Assembly: GCA_034509925.1 (NCBI GenBank)
Contig: CM067533.1
Span: 3,300,535-3,364,534 of the forward strand
From: Hirudinaria manillensis
Lineage: Eukaryota; Annelida; Clitellata; Hirudinida; Hirudinidae
Reading direction: 5' to 3'
DNA length: 64,000 nt
The first letter of the stretch is position 1. Each line of letters starts with the position of its first letter. Below, one piece after another: positions 10,936 to 24,579 of this stretch. The position numbers and the translations under genes are program-made. Under the pieces are notes generated by a model, which was not told where the DNA came from, made no database searches, and saw only the letters and a list, made by a program, of their open reading frames with translations.

Positions 10936-13900
10936 TGTCATTCATATAAATCAATAATCTAATATAATAATCAAATAAAGCGTCCTAAAGTAATTTAAAT
11001 GACAAGGCATTCAACTATCCACAACGACAATGCAAACTTGTAAAAACAATAACAAAAACAATTTAATAAATAGTCTTTTATTTGACAATATAAAATGAAC
11101 TAAAACTGAAAAATATTTACAATATTCCAACGAACATGTTAAAATTTGTTCAAACTGTATAAATAACTCATCTGCGAGAAAAACGTCTGCTCCAACCAAT
11201 TAAGTTTGGTCGTATAAAGCATTTTGTTGTGACGTTTGGGACGCCAATTATTTTTAATTTATACGCCATTAAATATTCAAATATGATAAAAATAAATAAG
11301 TCAATGCTGTGTTTGCTAATGTATTTTGTGATTGTTAAGAATTATACTTATACAACTTAACATCTGTAAGTGTAATTGTAACAGTATGCTTTTTAGTTGT
11401 ATAACTATATATTTCAGCGCCCCTGTAGCTCACGCGCACGGCGCTATATAAATGGCATATTATTATTATTATTATTATCATCATTATTATTCTTATAATC
11501 ACGTGGTCCATGTTAGTTAGTTTAACTTTCAAATTTCTTTTTTAGGCAGGCATGGCAAGTCCCAGCAGAGCAAACAAATTAATTGTGGCCTTGGAACCCG
11601 AAGCCGCAGCCATCCACATTTGCAGGCTGAGAAAACATCAACTGGTCTCTGATAGGCCAATCCTTTTTGACTTCCACAAGTTCAAGGTCTCCAGGGAACC
11701 AGTTGTGGAGCACAAACTGATAGAAGAGTTCAAAAAGAGTAATTTGTCTTTAGCTGCAATAGCTACAGCCATTATGAATATTTATAAATTATTATTATTA
11801 TAATTGTTTTTTATTTATAAACACAAGTTGACCAATTAACGTAATTTATTAATAACCACGCAGAATGTCGTTACATCATTCTGGACTGTGGAGGTGGCAC
11901 GGTGGACATAACAGTGCATGAGATGGACTCAGAAACGGGTCTCATCCATGAACTCCAAGCAGCAAGTGGTGGACCTTATGGAGCATCGAGTTAGATTCAG
12001 TTCATCACTATTTATTTTTATTATTAAATATTGTTATATTTATATTAAATTTACAATTTTACTACTTAATATCTTTTTTATATTATTATTATTATTATTA
12101 TGATTCAATTTTTAAGATCTGTCTCTATGGGAAGCTTGCATCTGGCCTTTCTTGTACTTTCAGAAAATAATTTGAAAATGACTTTTTGTTAGATTTTTAA
12201 TGAGTTTGATCAACTCAAAACAAAATAGATTACACTTAAATTCGTTGTTAAAAAAGATAAGAAACAAACTTGAAGTACCAGCAATAAAACAGTATTAATG
12301 TTAATATAAAAAAAATAAACTCAACGGGAGCTCTGCAAGCTTTGCTATCAGACTGACCCTACCAGGAAATCATTATAACAAATTAAAGCATTATTATAAC
12401 AGATTTTAAATAATTATCCAAAATTTTCTCCAGGATCAAAAAATTAAGCAAATTGGCCACAAATAATCTCTTTCTGAGGAAGTGATGGATCCCATATTAA
12501 GGCTAATCATGCACAATTTATGACATTTATTTAAATGCCAATTGGAAGGCTTTCATAAAAACATGAAAATATTTAAAAAAAAACAACGAGTACAACATCT
12601 CCATCCCAACTTATTCATGCCCAAAGATCAGGATAACATAATTAATGAGCTCAGTAACAATAATAACTATTCTTAGAAAAATAATAATAAAATATTTTTT
12701 ATAAATAACAGTACTAATCAGTAAGTGTGACCTCCATCATATTTCTGACAAAAAGCGATTCCATCCATCAATCATCATTCATTCAGTGCACTCCAAAACC
12801 ACTCATTAACCTAGTTTCTCATATTATAAAAACTCTTGTGGCTGGATCCTGCTTTCCACGTTTACAAAAGGCAAACATCTGCTTTGAAAATAAGTGTTTT
12901 TTGTTTTGTGTGTGATTATCAACTTGTCTTGGAAATCAAAATGTTCATTTAAAAAAAGTTAGCTTTATTTTCTTTGCATCGATCGATCGGTAGACTATTT
13001 TGGCAGTCGAATGATCCAAAAATATTCTGTTCTTTTGCACTGCCAAAACAAACTAATAAACCATTTTAGATCGTTTAATCATACGCCATTACTTGGCCTC
13101 GGTTGATGAAAATAACAGTGTTGTTTTAGACTGCAACGTTGATGCACAAACAACAATAGCAGTAAGCTGAACCGAGGCAGGAACGGATCATCATTCAACA
13201 TTTTCTTGTTTATGTTTCCGTTCTGTTTTTATTTATAGGAAAAACTAAATTTCATAAATCCCTTATTTAATTTCAAAATCAATTTGCTTTAGATATCGAT
13301 CTGGAGTTTAGACAGCTTCTCTGCAAGATATTCGGAAAAGAATTTATCGAGTCTTTCCAAGTGAATTGCCCCAACGGATGGATAAGCCTGATGATGTTCT
13401 TTGAATCTCGTAAGAGGGCAGCAGATCCCTTGAAGCCATCTTCACTCAATGTCGCCTTCCCATTTTCATTCTTGGAACATTTTCGTAAGACACAGGTAAC
13501 CTTGCTAAATGAGGTTAAGATTAAATTAGTTAATGCCGTTGGCGCTTTGACGTGTTTTTGTTAATTTCTTACTTTCTAGCATCGCTTGTCATCTCTTTAC
13601 CCATCATTTTGCATAATAAGTTAATTAGCCAGCTTTGTAAAATTTTATATCTTTAATGCCAGAGGCTAATTACGTTAGTCTTTGTTCCACAATATGTAGA
13701 TTCAAACGCAGTTAATAACACTACATTGATAAATTACAACGTCAAAAAATTTAAGATTTTTCTGTAAAGAATTTATTTGAATATTTTTGTAAAGATCCGA
13801 ATAAATTTTAAGAGAATCCTATTACAAATCGTTTGACATTTCAACAGGGCTCAACAGTCGAGCAGGCAATCAAGGATTACGGAGATGCCGAGATCCAGTG

Positions 13901-14791
13901 GTCCCCCCAGGGAATGCTCAAATTGTCTCAACAATCAATGCAGAAACTCTTCAAACCGTGCACTGAAAAGATCGGAGAATGCATTGCAAACATCATAAAG
14001 AATGTTGAAGGTAAAATAAATACTTATTAAAGAATTAGTAATCATGTCTTAAATTCAACTTTACGATTAGATTCAAGGGCATTTTTGTATAACATTCTTG
14101 GTCCATTATGTTTAAGGAATCCAATACGTATTCATGGTCGGAGGATTATCAGAATCTCCTGTACTTCAACAAGAAATAAGGTCTCTTTGCACTGACTTGT
14201 GTGGCCCGTCTGTTAAAGTCATCATTCCACAAGAAGCCAGTTTAGCAGTCGTCAAAGGTGGAGAAGATTTATTGTTTAACTTCCTTTAATTTTTATAGAC
14301 GAATTAAATTTATTACAGGGGCTGTCAGTTTCGGTCTGTATCCAGAAATCTTGACGGCCAGAAGGAGCAGGATGACATACGGAGCGGCAGTTCTAAACAT
14401 CTATGATCCCTGCAAACATCCGGCGAACAAAATGGTCAAGAAAGAAGGCAAAACGTGGTGCAAAGACGTTTTTGATGTTTTCGTCAGGGCAGAGGAACTC
14501 ATAAACTGCGGTCACGTGGTCGAAAGATCGTACGTTACCGCCGATCCAAAGCAGACGAAAATGTTCGTCGGAATTTATTGCTCTGCGAATCAACATCCGG
14601 CTTACGTTACTGATTCAGACGTGACCAAATGCGCCAACATTTGTCTCGACCTGAAACCAGCCACCGAGGAATTAAATCAGAGATTCATTCGAGTTCGCAT
14701 GGAGTTCGCTGCCACCGAAATCAAAGTCACGGCCGTCGACGCATCTTCGGGACAGCACGTTGACTCGAGTATCGACTTTTTAAATTTTTAA
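6237..14791 (+). CDS. HSPA12-like HSP70-family protein with long N-terminal extension
   Basis: Eleven exons: 6237..6261, 6724..7470, 7546..7746, 9320..9573, 10447..10668, 11546..11738, 11864..11989, 13293..13495, 13848..14010, 14117..14257, 14319..14791. They total 2748 nt, 915 aa, with every phase matching. From about residue 318 it follows HSPA12A/B, the divergent HSP70 relatives with an actin-like ATPase domain and no typical substrate-binding domain. Visible features are the first phosphate loop [13 protein letters not shown] (from about 321), the [18 protein letters not shown] segment, VPAIW...[16 protein letters not shown], the second phosphate loop LDCGGGTVD (from about 554), the adenosine motif VGGLSESP (about 719) and the C-terminal SIDFLNF. 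Residues 1 to about 317 are charged and low-complexity, with Glu/Asp runs then Lys/Ser-rich patches, and match no domain I know. Human HSPA12A is about 675 aa. Exon 1 is the least certain part. Confidence 0.92.
8831..9172. mobile_element. Non-autonomous Harbinger/ISL2EU-like MITE in HSPA12-like intron 3
   Basis: A 342-bp element with imperfect terminal inverted repeats of about 26 bp. The left end reads GGGGCGTTCCCTAAAGTACG and the right end, read on the other strand, GGGGCCGTCCATTAAGTGCG. Both sides are flanked by TTA, fitting the 3-bp TWA target duplication of PIF/Harbinger elements. An inner TGTGACGTCACA palindrome sits near the right end. There is no transposase. The family name rests on my memory of similar ends and is less certain than the MITE structure. 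Confidence 0.7.
10845..10934. repeat. (AAT)n microsatellite in HSPA12-like intron 5
   Basis: A near-perfect run of about 30 AAT units. It generates a spurious leucine-rich open frame on the minus strand. Similar AAT/ATT arrays recur at about 38500..38552, 50300..50330, 50926..51035 and 51650..51770. Confidence 0.95.
11417..11492 (+). mobile_element. Probable retroelement 3' tail running into (ATT)n
   Basis: The GC-rich segment GCGCACGGCGCTATATAAAT is followed directly by an ATT microsatellite. A 'GGCGCTATATAAAT + (ATT)n' ending is typical of 3' ends of SINE/LINE-type repeats in many animals. Only the tail is visible. It lies in HSPA12-like intron 5. Confidence 0.45.
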
Positions 14792-16396
14792 AAGAAGTGC
14801 CTTTAGAAGTGCTCTTGCTTGTTATGCTCACTCAAACCGACGATGCTTTGATTGCCATTTGCAACAACATTAAATTAAGCCTGTATATTGATAGCTTTAT
14901 GTGGAATGTTGCTCTTTCTTGGAGAGTCAGTTTTGGTTTATAATATTCTATGTGATTTCGACCTATTTTGATACAGCGGGTGTCATTTAAAGCCACGCTT
15001 TAGGCATGAAAATGCTTCTTTGTCAACAATTGCATCATTCAACAAGAACATGGGAACACTCCTTATAGTATAGTTTCGTATAGTTTCTATTGTAAACTAT
15101 TCTGTAAAAAAATATGGTTAATTTATGATGCCTTAGCCATACTTTCTCTTAAGTTTACCTCAAGAGGCCAATTAAGAGACATTTCAAGTAATAAATCTTT
15201 ACCATCTTCAAGTAAATATCTAGTAATTGATAATTAGATTATAATTAGATTATACTTGTACATCAAGCCAAAGGACTCAGACCAGGGACTGGGAATAAAA
15301 AAAAACATGATGATGGGCTGAAAAGGTCAAGAATTGAAGTCAAGCAGAGAGTTGATGTCTTAGCCATATTTTTTCTTAAGTTCATCTCAAGAAGCCAATT
15401 AAGATACATTTCAAGCAATAAATCTTTAACATTCTCAAGTTAATATCTAGTAATTAATAAAAAAAATACTCAGACCAGGGAATCCAAAAAAACATGATGA
15501 ACTGAAAAGGTCAAGGATCAAGGTCAAGCAGTGAGTTTTCTAGAAATAAGATCATCAGACTGATCTTGATAAATTGGCAATGCAAACACTGTTTTCCAAA
15601 TATAAAATAAAAACTGAAACAAATCTGATAAGTGATGAGAGCAGGTGATCTAGCCGAAAAGACAAGCATCCTATATTTAAAAGCAATGGGCTTGTAAAAG
15701 GACATGTTGAAAAATCCAATGAACGACCACTTATCAGGAAAGATAACCAGACCCAAAAGAATCAATGCAATGGCAGAGTCATGGCCTTAAAATTGGCAGT
15801 TGGGGGCATATATGACAAAAATAATATACATGTTCTTTTTTGCTTCTCACCTGAAATGTTGATATCCAAAAACGACACATCACATTTAAAATGAACTTTG
15901 ATTATGATTTGATTAATGAAAATGCTGACATTATTAGTTTGAAAAGCAAACATCCATCTCTTCCGTGTAAGTCTATGCTTAAATGAAAATCAAGTGAACG
16001 ATCAACAATACGTGCATTTGCTTCAAAAGGTGCCAAAAAGGAATTGAAATAGTAACAGTAAATAAGCAATGATTCCTAGTACAAGTTCTTAAAAGTTCTT
16101 TATTTATATTGAATTGTTATTATAACTGCATTAGTCCAGTATTAAAGCAATGGCCGTTCAATGATGTACTCATTCCATACTTTTTGGGTGAGAAACTTGA
16201 AAAAGGTGAACAAAACTCAAAAAGTATAATCTCAAAATGTTAATCCAAAAATGCATCAAAATAGTGAATGAGATCACTTCATGAACATTGATAAAGGGAA
16301 ATGAGATGTGAACTATCACAGATATATATTGTACTTACATAGATTTATATCATGATCTTTATCAAGCACTCTCTCATTGCAAAACTGCAATCATCA
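14792..16396. other. Convergent intergenic region, HSPA12-like / TTLL
   Basis: This holds the 3' UTRs of both flanking genes and a tandem duplication at 15126..15537. No further gene is seen. Confidence 0.5.
15126..15537. repeat. Two-copy direct tandem duplication, period about 227 bp
   Basis: A segment starting TGATGCCTTAGCCATAC at 15126 recurs at 15353 as TGATGTCTTAGCCATAT. The order of shared blocks is kept: AAGAGGCCAATTAAGAG, the CAAGTAATAAATCTTTA-like block, TATCTAGTAATTGATAA and AAAAGGTCAAG. Copy 1 has about 40 extra AT-rich bases. The copies differ by scattered substitutions, so the duplication is not recent. Confidence 0.85.
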
Positions 16397-19300
16397 TTAT
16401 TTGAGTGAATGAATATCACCCGTGTTGTCATCTTCGTGGTTTAAATTTTGTTCATCTTTGGCAGCTTTCTTATCAATGGCTGAGAATTTCTGAAGACAAT
16501 TCTTCTTTATTTGGGAACCTTCTAGAATCAGTTTGTTTGTAGTTCCCCTTGTGTTGGGATTTGCAAAATTCTTATAGATGAGTTCATAACCTCCTATAAA
16601 GTCACTGGAATCATCGCTTTGATCTAAAACAACTGTTTGTTTGGAAGTGGGTTATTTAATTACTGATGCTCTGCAACTCAATTTTAAATTAGATTTTTTT
16701 ATAAAGATTCTAATTTGTTACAGGGCAATTCTGAATAAATTTGATTGAACACATTCTAAATGTAATATCTAAGGTAATGGAAAACAAGCAGCAATGCTGA
16801 CTGTATCCCTTCATATAATGGAGATGATTTCAAAAGTTAATGTTTTGTTGTTCAAACTAAAATACAAACCTTTCATGCTGTCCTCAATGACAGAGGAACA
16901 AAGCCTCACTTTCTCAGGACATGTCGGAGACATCCCAGGAGAGGAATTGATCTCAAGGAGCCACGGATGGAAGTCTTCTGACAACATGAAGTCGGCTCCA
17001 TAAAGCTCAAATCCAATCTGGCATTGATAAGCAATCCTTTGAGCAATAAATTCTACATGTCTGAATGAGTAATGACGAAGTTAATGGTAAAATTAACAAT
17101 ATTGAAATGTATTATCCAATATGTTATCCCATAATCTAATTCATTGATGACATTTGTCAAAACTGCACCCCTACAAATATTACTTGGAAATCTTTTTGGT
17201 GCTAAATAAATGCATATTCATTTTTTACATCATCCAGCTATCACAAATAACTAGAATGTTTAATTAACCTTCCTGCCATTTACAAACTCCTGGGTAGAAA
17301 CCAAAGTATTGACGATTGCCGACTTCATGCCCGGAAAAATCTTCTCGTCCCATTCTGTGCCGTGACCAATTTCACTTTAAAGTTTCGATGAAATCTCGTT
17401 AAATGTATTTGTAATAAATAATATCAATGTAATGATATTTAGGAAGTGCTGGTGATGTATAATTGTATATTATGTATAATGATACTTTGGCATGCAGGTT
17501 CGCCAAATGAGGAATGTTCCTATGTGACACGGTTATGATTGGTAGTTATATATCATATTCGATACCCAGACAGAGATGCCAGGAAGCACCTTCAGCTAGT
17601 AGCTCCATAGAGTTGGCAATCAATTAAAAAGTTCCTTCATGTCCTGTTAGAGTGCACACACATTAATACACAAATTATTATTATATAATATGCAAATATT
17701 CAAAATTTTTGTTTCTAAAAAAGAAATTATTAGGAGCAGCAGCTCACTCCAAATACTTCTTGAGGCCATCACTTGTCATGAAGTTGTTTTCGGGGATTTT
17801 ATTCGATCTCTCACCATTCAAATAGTTCTCTTGAACAGCAACATTTGACAGATGGACAGATCTCGACAAATAACGAAAATATGATTTAAGCCGAGATGTT
17901 CCAGTCCGCTTGCATTCCCTAACTTAATAATTATTATTGATACCAATAATGGTTTTAGTGATTTCACCACTATTTCAGAAGACAATGTTTAAAACAATCT
18001 AATATTGCAAGCATTAAGTTCTGCATTAATAAATAGATGGCAATATAATTTAAATACAAAAAAGTTAAAGATTGTTAAAAATTAAAATACTTAAAATAAG
18101 TAATTATATAAATGCTATGGTTTAATTATTTTATTTAAATTAAATTATTATTTTTATTAAATTATAATAAATTGAATTATTTTATTTAAAATAAAACTCT
18201 GATAAATTGAAATACTCATGAAGTGTTTCATAGTTGAATTCTTGTGAGCAGATTCTAAGATAAGACTTGTGGTACATCCAAATGGTCAGAGGCATCCAAC
18301 TCGTGACCAGAAACCATTGTCTGATGTCAAACTTGCATTTGTAGAACAAAAGAGGTCTTTCTAGGAATACAAATAAACTTTGTTTGATTTGTTACTAAAG
18401 CTGCATATTGGTTATTATCGGTTATTCTTGGCATAATAAAATACTTAAAATTAAGCTTATATTTGTATATTGTCAGTAATTCTTGGCTTAATTTAGTGAA
18501 ATTTAAAAAAAAAATACATTGGCCAAAGTTCATGTTACGAGAACTAAATGAAAATAAAATAACTTATTTGTTATTATTAAAATAGATATTTGAAATATTT
18601 GCAATTCAAATGTTGAAAAGCTAGTAACTGGATCAAAGATAATATAGACATCTAGAAACTTCACAGCATACCTATGTATTTCTGGATGACATAATCATGA
18701 GGTGATGATTGCTTGGTCAAATGAGGCAGTATTTCCTTCAAGTTGTTTGACATAGAAATACCTGTTACGTAATAAATATAGTTCGTAGAAGTATTAAAAC
18801 TATGTTTTATATGTTTTAACCTATGCCCTTTGAGAGATCTCCTGGTTTTAAAATCCAAAGATTTTTTGTTCCATCAATACCAAATTGAGGCCAAAACCTC
18901 CGTAAGTTTACGAGAAGTATTTTGCAGTCCTCCAGTTGGCTCTGAGGCAAGAATTCCATTGAAGCACCCTCTCTTGAATAAGTGATTATAATAATTATGT
19001 TTTAATGGATATTTAGTGAACATTGAAATTGTAAAGAAATGCTCACATGAATATCCATAAGTAATAAATTATATTTAAGCAAAAACATTGTATTTTAATT
19101 TCAGATAAACAGTGGAATTACAGGGAAACTTGAAGGCACCAATCCATCAATTGATTCAATTGCTGTGTCTGTAGTTGCCTTGGTCTCTGAATTGTTTACA
19201 TGAATAAACAGTTATGTTGTTATGTTGTTAATATCAAATTTAATTGTGTTTAACATAAAAATTATTTTAGAAATTGCTTTAAAATTTATATATAATTTGC

Positions 19301-22195
19301 TTCTGGCCTGTTTTTTTCACTTCTTAATATTCACAAATTAATTGGAATTAATTTCAATTTCAGTTTTCATTGACCAAATTACGAACATTTTGGAGGTTAT
19401 GTTTAAAACTACCTTCAAATCCAGATCTTTGTGAGATTTGAATGCTAAGAAATTCTCACAGTGAATCATGGCCCATTCAAAACATTGCTTGGGTATAATT
19501 CCACCCTTCTTGATCCTCATCATTGACAGCAGATCGGGAAGAACTTTAGATTAACATTTTTATTTTATTTTTTATTAAACTTCATTTTTTAACTTTATTA
19601 AATTTCATTAAACATTAGACTTGGTTTTAACTTTTATTTTTGCTCCTGTTTTTGGTTCTAATAATTATTGATTCTCGTGATTAAATGTTAGTGTTTCCTA
19701 GGATATAGCGTACAAAATGTAGGTCAACATGAGGTCACGAAAGTGGTAGTCATTACATGTCATGTTCACAACTCAGCTTGCACTGATTCAAAGCACTTCT
19801 GGGAAATAGGCATGCATAAATGCTCTCAGTGACCCCTTATATGCATGGACATACAATCACAGTTACTATTGACAACAAGGAGTATTCTGTTTTTGTTGGA
19901 GCAATTGCTTTCTAATAATTTAAGTTAATAATATATGCAAATAAGCTCCATCAATTTAACAATTTCAACAACAACAACAACACCTTTGTGAATTTTCTTC
20001 TTGTCAGCATCTTGCAGATCATCGTCGTCGTCATCATCGAAATCATCGTCATAGTCGTCTTCACCAACTCGAGACGACGATCCTCTATCTTTCACCGAAT
20101 GCAGGACTTGCGTAGATCTCTCGTGATCGGAGCAAATAACTTTAGTTATCTTCATTTCGGTGGGAGTGTTGATGTCTGCCCAGGACTTGAACTCTGATTC
20201 ATTGAATCCGTTCATCAGTAGAACTTGTTTCAACAGTCCCATGCAGGCTGTCAGATGGAAATCCTCTGGAAGATTCACATCCATTGTTTAAGGATTTCAA
20301 ACCATTTGCTTGGAATCAATTCACCACAAGATATTTTAATATTACTATTTTTATTTTACTAGGTTAATATTAGATGGAAAGCTATTGAAGACACATTAAT
20401 TAATTATTTAATATTTAATTATTTTTATTTAATTATAAATTAATTAATTAAATAATAAGAGAAGCCAATTAATAATAAAAATAATTAAATAATACAATTA
20501 AAAATTTAGGTAACATTTAAATGGAAATATTGATTTGAATTCATAATTAAGAACTAAATATCATTCATTCTTTTTATCCCACTCCTTTCATCTGAACTTA
20601 TAAACTAAAGTACATGGTTCCATTAATAACGTGTTGACAACCTATAAAGTCTTCTTTGTCAACTTCACTGAGAAGGTAACAACGAGGAAAGAAGGAATGC
20701 GAATGGCAATCTCTGTGCCAAATGAGTTCCTTGAGACAATTTGCCAACAAAACCTAATGCATTAAAAGTTAACTTTAATTTAAACAATTTCTTATTCATA
20801 GAGTGCATGTCATGAGGTTGGGACACTCATGTTTTTTAACCATAATTTTGTTGATGCAATTCATGTATAAACCATTTATTTATATGATACGTAGATGTTC
20901 ATTAGATACTGAGAGATATTAATTTCAATGATTTTGGGCAACTATATTTTGTAATTTAAGCAAAAAACTAGAAATATGATAAAAAGTGAAAGTCGGTGTA
21001 GACAGCCATTTGCTTCAATTAGATTAATTGACTGGCTAGTCATAACAAAATGACTACTACCTACTTACGTAAATATTTAAGAATTATATCTGCTAATTAA
21101 TCATGAAGAAATTGAAATCACTTTGGAGCTGAAATATTTAGATTTTGGAAAGTGGTTGACAAGAACGTCGTCTCTAAGAACCATGTTGTTTACTGATTTG
21201 TTACCCCAAACAAATGTGGCAGGACGGTGCTGAATGCAACTGGACTTGAAAACAAAATAAAAGAAAATTCCTCAGCAATTCATCTTAAAATTTCATTCAT
21301 TAAAAGCAATAATTTCTCAATATTCTAATTGGTCACATCAACAAACCATAATGTGATATAAACCCTCATTTTCCTCCCATACTTTAGGATACTTCTCTGA
21401 GCATATGAGATCAATGACTGACAAGTATATCAAGAAAAGGTATATTAAAAATAATTTTCAATAATTTTGATAAATAATATTCTCATCTGCAACAATAGAT
21501 ATAATTTTAAATAGTTTTTGTACTTTACCTTCACTGGATAGATCAACACCATTGCAACTTATCGAAGATGTTTTATCAGAACAAGATGCCATCCTGTTAA
21601 GCTTCATCCCAAACTTTTCAATCCATCCTCGCTTCCTCAAACTCAGCCTCACAAATAAATCCACCGGATATGGAGCCTCACAAGTGAACACTTTGTCAGC
21701 CTAAATCATTTTAAAGTTTAAGAAATGTGCAACTACAAAAATGTATACTCGTAATTACAGCTAATTAATTAGCATTAGTACATAAAATAATAAAACTGAC
21801 GGTTTTAAAGTGATTTTCAAAGATTTATGGATCATTAGAAATCACGTCTACCTTCAACCCACCTGTGCAGCTTCATCTGCCAGTGAAATCGCTTGTTTCC
21901 AAAATCTGTGGTTAGTTATAGGTTTGGATTGGCGTACGTGTCCACTGAGGAATCGTCTGCCATCGAATTCAACGTTCGATCGATTAAGCTGACTAGTCAA
22001 GGAGGCAGACTTAGATTTTCCAAGTCTCGTTTTGTTGTCATTTTTAATATATTTCGTAAATTTAATTAAGTCATTAACATCTTTAGACGGCAAATAGGGA
22101 CTGTTCAAAAGTTGAGGAGGAAAGTTTCTCAACGAGACGGACTTGTTTAGAGGAATGCAACTGTGATCACGAACAACGGACATCACAAATTTCAT
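16397..22195 (-). CDS. TTLL3/TTLL8-type tubulin glycylase-like ligase
   Basis: Fifteen exons, 5' to 3': 21863..22195, 21529..21700, 21347..21417, 21122..21229, 20642..20753, 19984..20265, 19413..19543, 19130..19186, 18821..18968, 18672..18761, 18198..18360, 17748..17861, 17269..17374, 16870..17017, 16397..16632. The sum is 2271 nt, 756 aa, and all phases agree. The start ATG at 22195 follows an in-frame stop. The order of motifs fits TTLL3/TTLL8, ATP-grasp enzymes that add glycine to tubulin side chains in axonemes: PYPVDLFVRLSLRKRGW, VNHFPKSKYFSSK, SFFPRCYLLSE, EDFHLTACMGLL, KNLWILKPGD, KYIERPLLFYKCKFDIRQW, MPLTIWMYHKSYLR and GFELYGADFML...PWLLEINSSPGMSP. An acidic YDDDFDDDDDDDLQD run lies in the sixth exon. 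The nucleotide loop usually written KPGAKSRGRGI reads KPGDLSKGIGI here. Initiating versus elongating glycylase cannot be settled from sequence alone. Confidence 0.92.
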
Positions 22196-24579
22196 AAACA
22201 ATAAATTCCACGACTCAGATGTAAGTCTTCAAGTCTTGATGTAACAAAATCTCCCGTATCATGCCCACAACAACTCCATGGAAACACGAATACCTGGAAG
22301 TGGTTATTTAAGAAATCACGTGGGAACAAATTTCTTGTTATATTTGAATTTTTGTAAGAAAATAAATTCAGCGTTTTTTTAAATTATTTTCCTGCTAATT
22401 GACACTTTGTTCTAAGGCTTTGGGTATGTAATGGATAATTCTACCGTAAAGTAAACCAAAACACTTTAAAATTTTAAATGCACCCTTGGAAATATGAATT
22501 ATTATCTGAGTATGTCAAAAAATCTTTGTTTCTGAATTATAAGATTTAGTGAGGAAATGCCTGAAGATGACTGAAGATATTATTTGAAAGCCTCTATCAG
22601 AATCACCGTAACTCGGAGGCGCGTGATATCCTGATTTCTTGGCCTCATTATGATGATCTGCGGGGCATAGCGAGAGGGAGCTGGGATGGAGCACCAAAGG
22701 GATAGGACAATCAACGATAGTCTAGTTGGATTATGCAATTGAACCCATTACCAAAAAATGGAATGCATACTTATTTTAAGTAAACATAATACAAAAATGA
22801 CGCTATTTTGGCCAAAGTCTGCTTTATAGCTGTTAGATGACAATCATACGTGCGGTCTGCTGGTTAATCGATTTAAATGAACACTTTTTTCCAATTTATT
22901 CGTCCGCTCAATCAATCAATCAATCAAAATCAAGAATCGTGAACCAAAAGAAAGGTAGACCGAAGGATGTTTTTCCGCTAGTGAACCACTTCAACTCAAA
23001 CTCGTAAGAGTGAAGATTTGGAAGTCTAATAATTGCAAGATACTGCTGGATGCTAACAGAGACACTGGGGATGGGCAGTTGGGGGTTAGGGGCGAAAATT
23101 TTGGCGTTTCGACCTGGTTGTCAAACATCCCCATTAGGCGACTGCTGCAGGAATAGATCCATCCCTTCAGATAATGTCTGACAAAACTTGTAAACGAAAA
23201 GAGGCTGAATGATGACTTAATGAAGAACAGAATGAGACTGAAATGATAATTCGATTGATTTTGACAGAGTGACAAGATTTTTTAATATAAAAATTATTTT
23301 TTTTGTCAAAATATTTTGAATTATTGTTTTGCTGGTTTTTGGTTCCATATTCTAGAAATTTCTTTATCTTCCTGTCAGTAAAGATGGTGTGTAGCAGTAG
23401 AAACAAATCTCTATTTGTTTAAGTTTGTTCAGCAAATGTGTACCACTGCCAGGATAATTTATATCTACTGATATCTGTGCTCCTTGAGTGACTCCTTCAG
23501 CGTGAGAAATAAAGAGATTATCGAGTTGTAACCTGTTAGATCTGTTAGTGAACTCATTCAAAATCAACTTTTGTGTTTGAGACAAAAGGAGATGTCGTTA
23601 ACGGAAATAGCATTCGTCTGTTTGAAGTCGATGCTCTTCGCAAGTTGAATATTTTTTATTTGGATCAATCGACATGAACCGACTGAATAAGCGTGGACAA
23701 AACGTTATAATTATACAGTAAAAACCCTGAAGAGTCTCTTGAGGACTCGTAATTCTCTTCTTTCTGTAATTATTTAAATAACCCTAGACTTAATCCTAGC
23801 CACATTTCTTATAACTTATTTCAATTGTTAAGCGATACTTTTTACAGTATTTATAAAAAGATTTTGCACATCACTTAAACTCCTCAATAGTAAGACCACA
23901 TAAAAAAACATGTGCTCTTTTCACCAGCAAATGAATTGTGGCTAAGGTGCTGTTTATAGATATGTGTGATCAGGCGACTTAATTGTAATGGTAGGAAACA
24001 GACATTTTTACTTGTTCCCTAGGCGTCCGCTCTTGAGGAGTTTTATAGTATTATTCACTCGACATGAAAATCTATTTCTATCAATAGTATATATAATATG
24101 TGACCCATTTGCATAATTTTATTGCAAACAATTTATTCAGAAAAGAATAATCTCAAAACATGGAGTAGTTTATGGTTAACCGAATGTAACCTATATTAAT
24201 TCAAGGCCTTTTGGAGGACGAATAGGAGTTTGACGTGTATTTTAAATTTAATAAATATAATATTGTGATTAAAAATTACGTACCCAAAAAAGGAAACAAG
24301 AGAAATGTCATTTAAAGGACAAAAATGTATGTTTACAAGTGATTAATCGTGGGCGTCTAGTCTGAGCGGGTTCTTGGAATTAGTGAAGTGGTTAGGTAAT
24401 CTCTATACTATTAACAACCGATAAATGAATAACATTCTGAGGCAGAGGTCGATAAAGGCAAGAATTGGAATTTGACAAGAGGCTTTATAGATTGAATGAC
24501 TCTTTTAATGATTATTTAATCAAGTTTTATGTCAAGCAGAAATTTAAATTGAAGTTATTTATTTTGTTTTTATTTTTCT
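22196..24579. other. Divergent intergenic region, TTLL / ACP6-like
   Basis: No gene recognised. Minus-strand open frames at 22991..23275 and 23364..23585 have no ATG at the start and no recognisable family. Promoters of both divergent genes should lie here. An X-box-like palindrome sits at 22272..22285. Confidence 0.45.
22272..22285. promoter_or_regulatory. X-box-like site upstream of the TTLL gene
   Basis: AACTCCATGGAAAC lies 77 bp upstream of the TTLL start codon. The GGAAAC half fits an RFX half-site; the other half deviates. It is suggestive because TTLL3/8 genes act in cilia, but weaker than the sites at 61085 and 61804. Confidence 0.3.

Noticed and set aside
10772..10954. Poly-leucine minus-strand frame
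   Set aside because: Translation of the (AAT)n microsatellite.
22991..23585. Overlapping minus-strand frames that could be exons
   Set aside because: No ATG, weak splice context and no recognisable family. The 23364..23585 part looks the more protein-like but cannot be supported.
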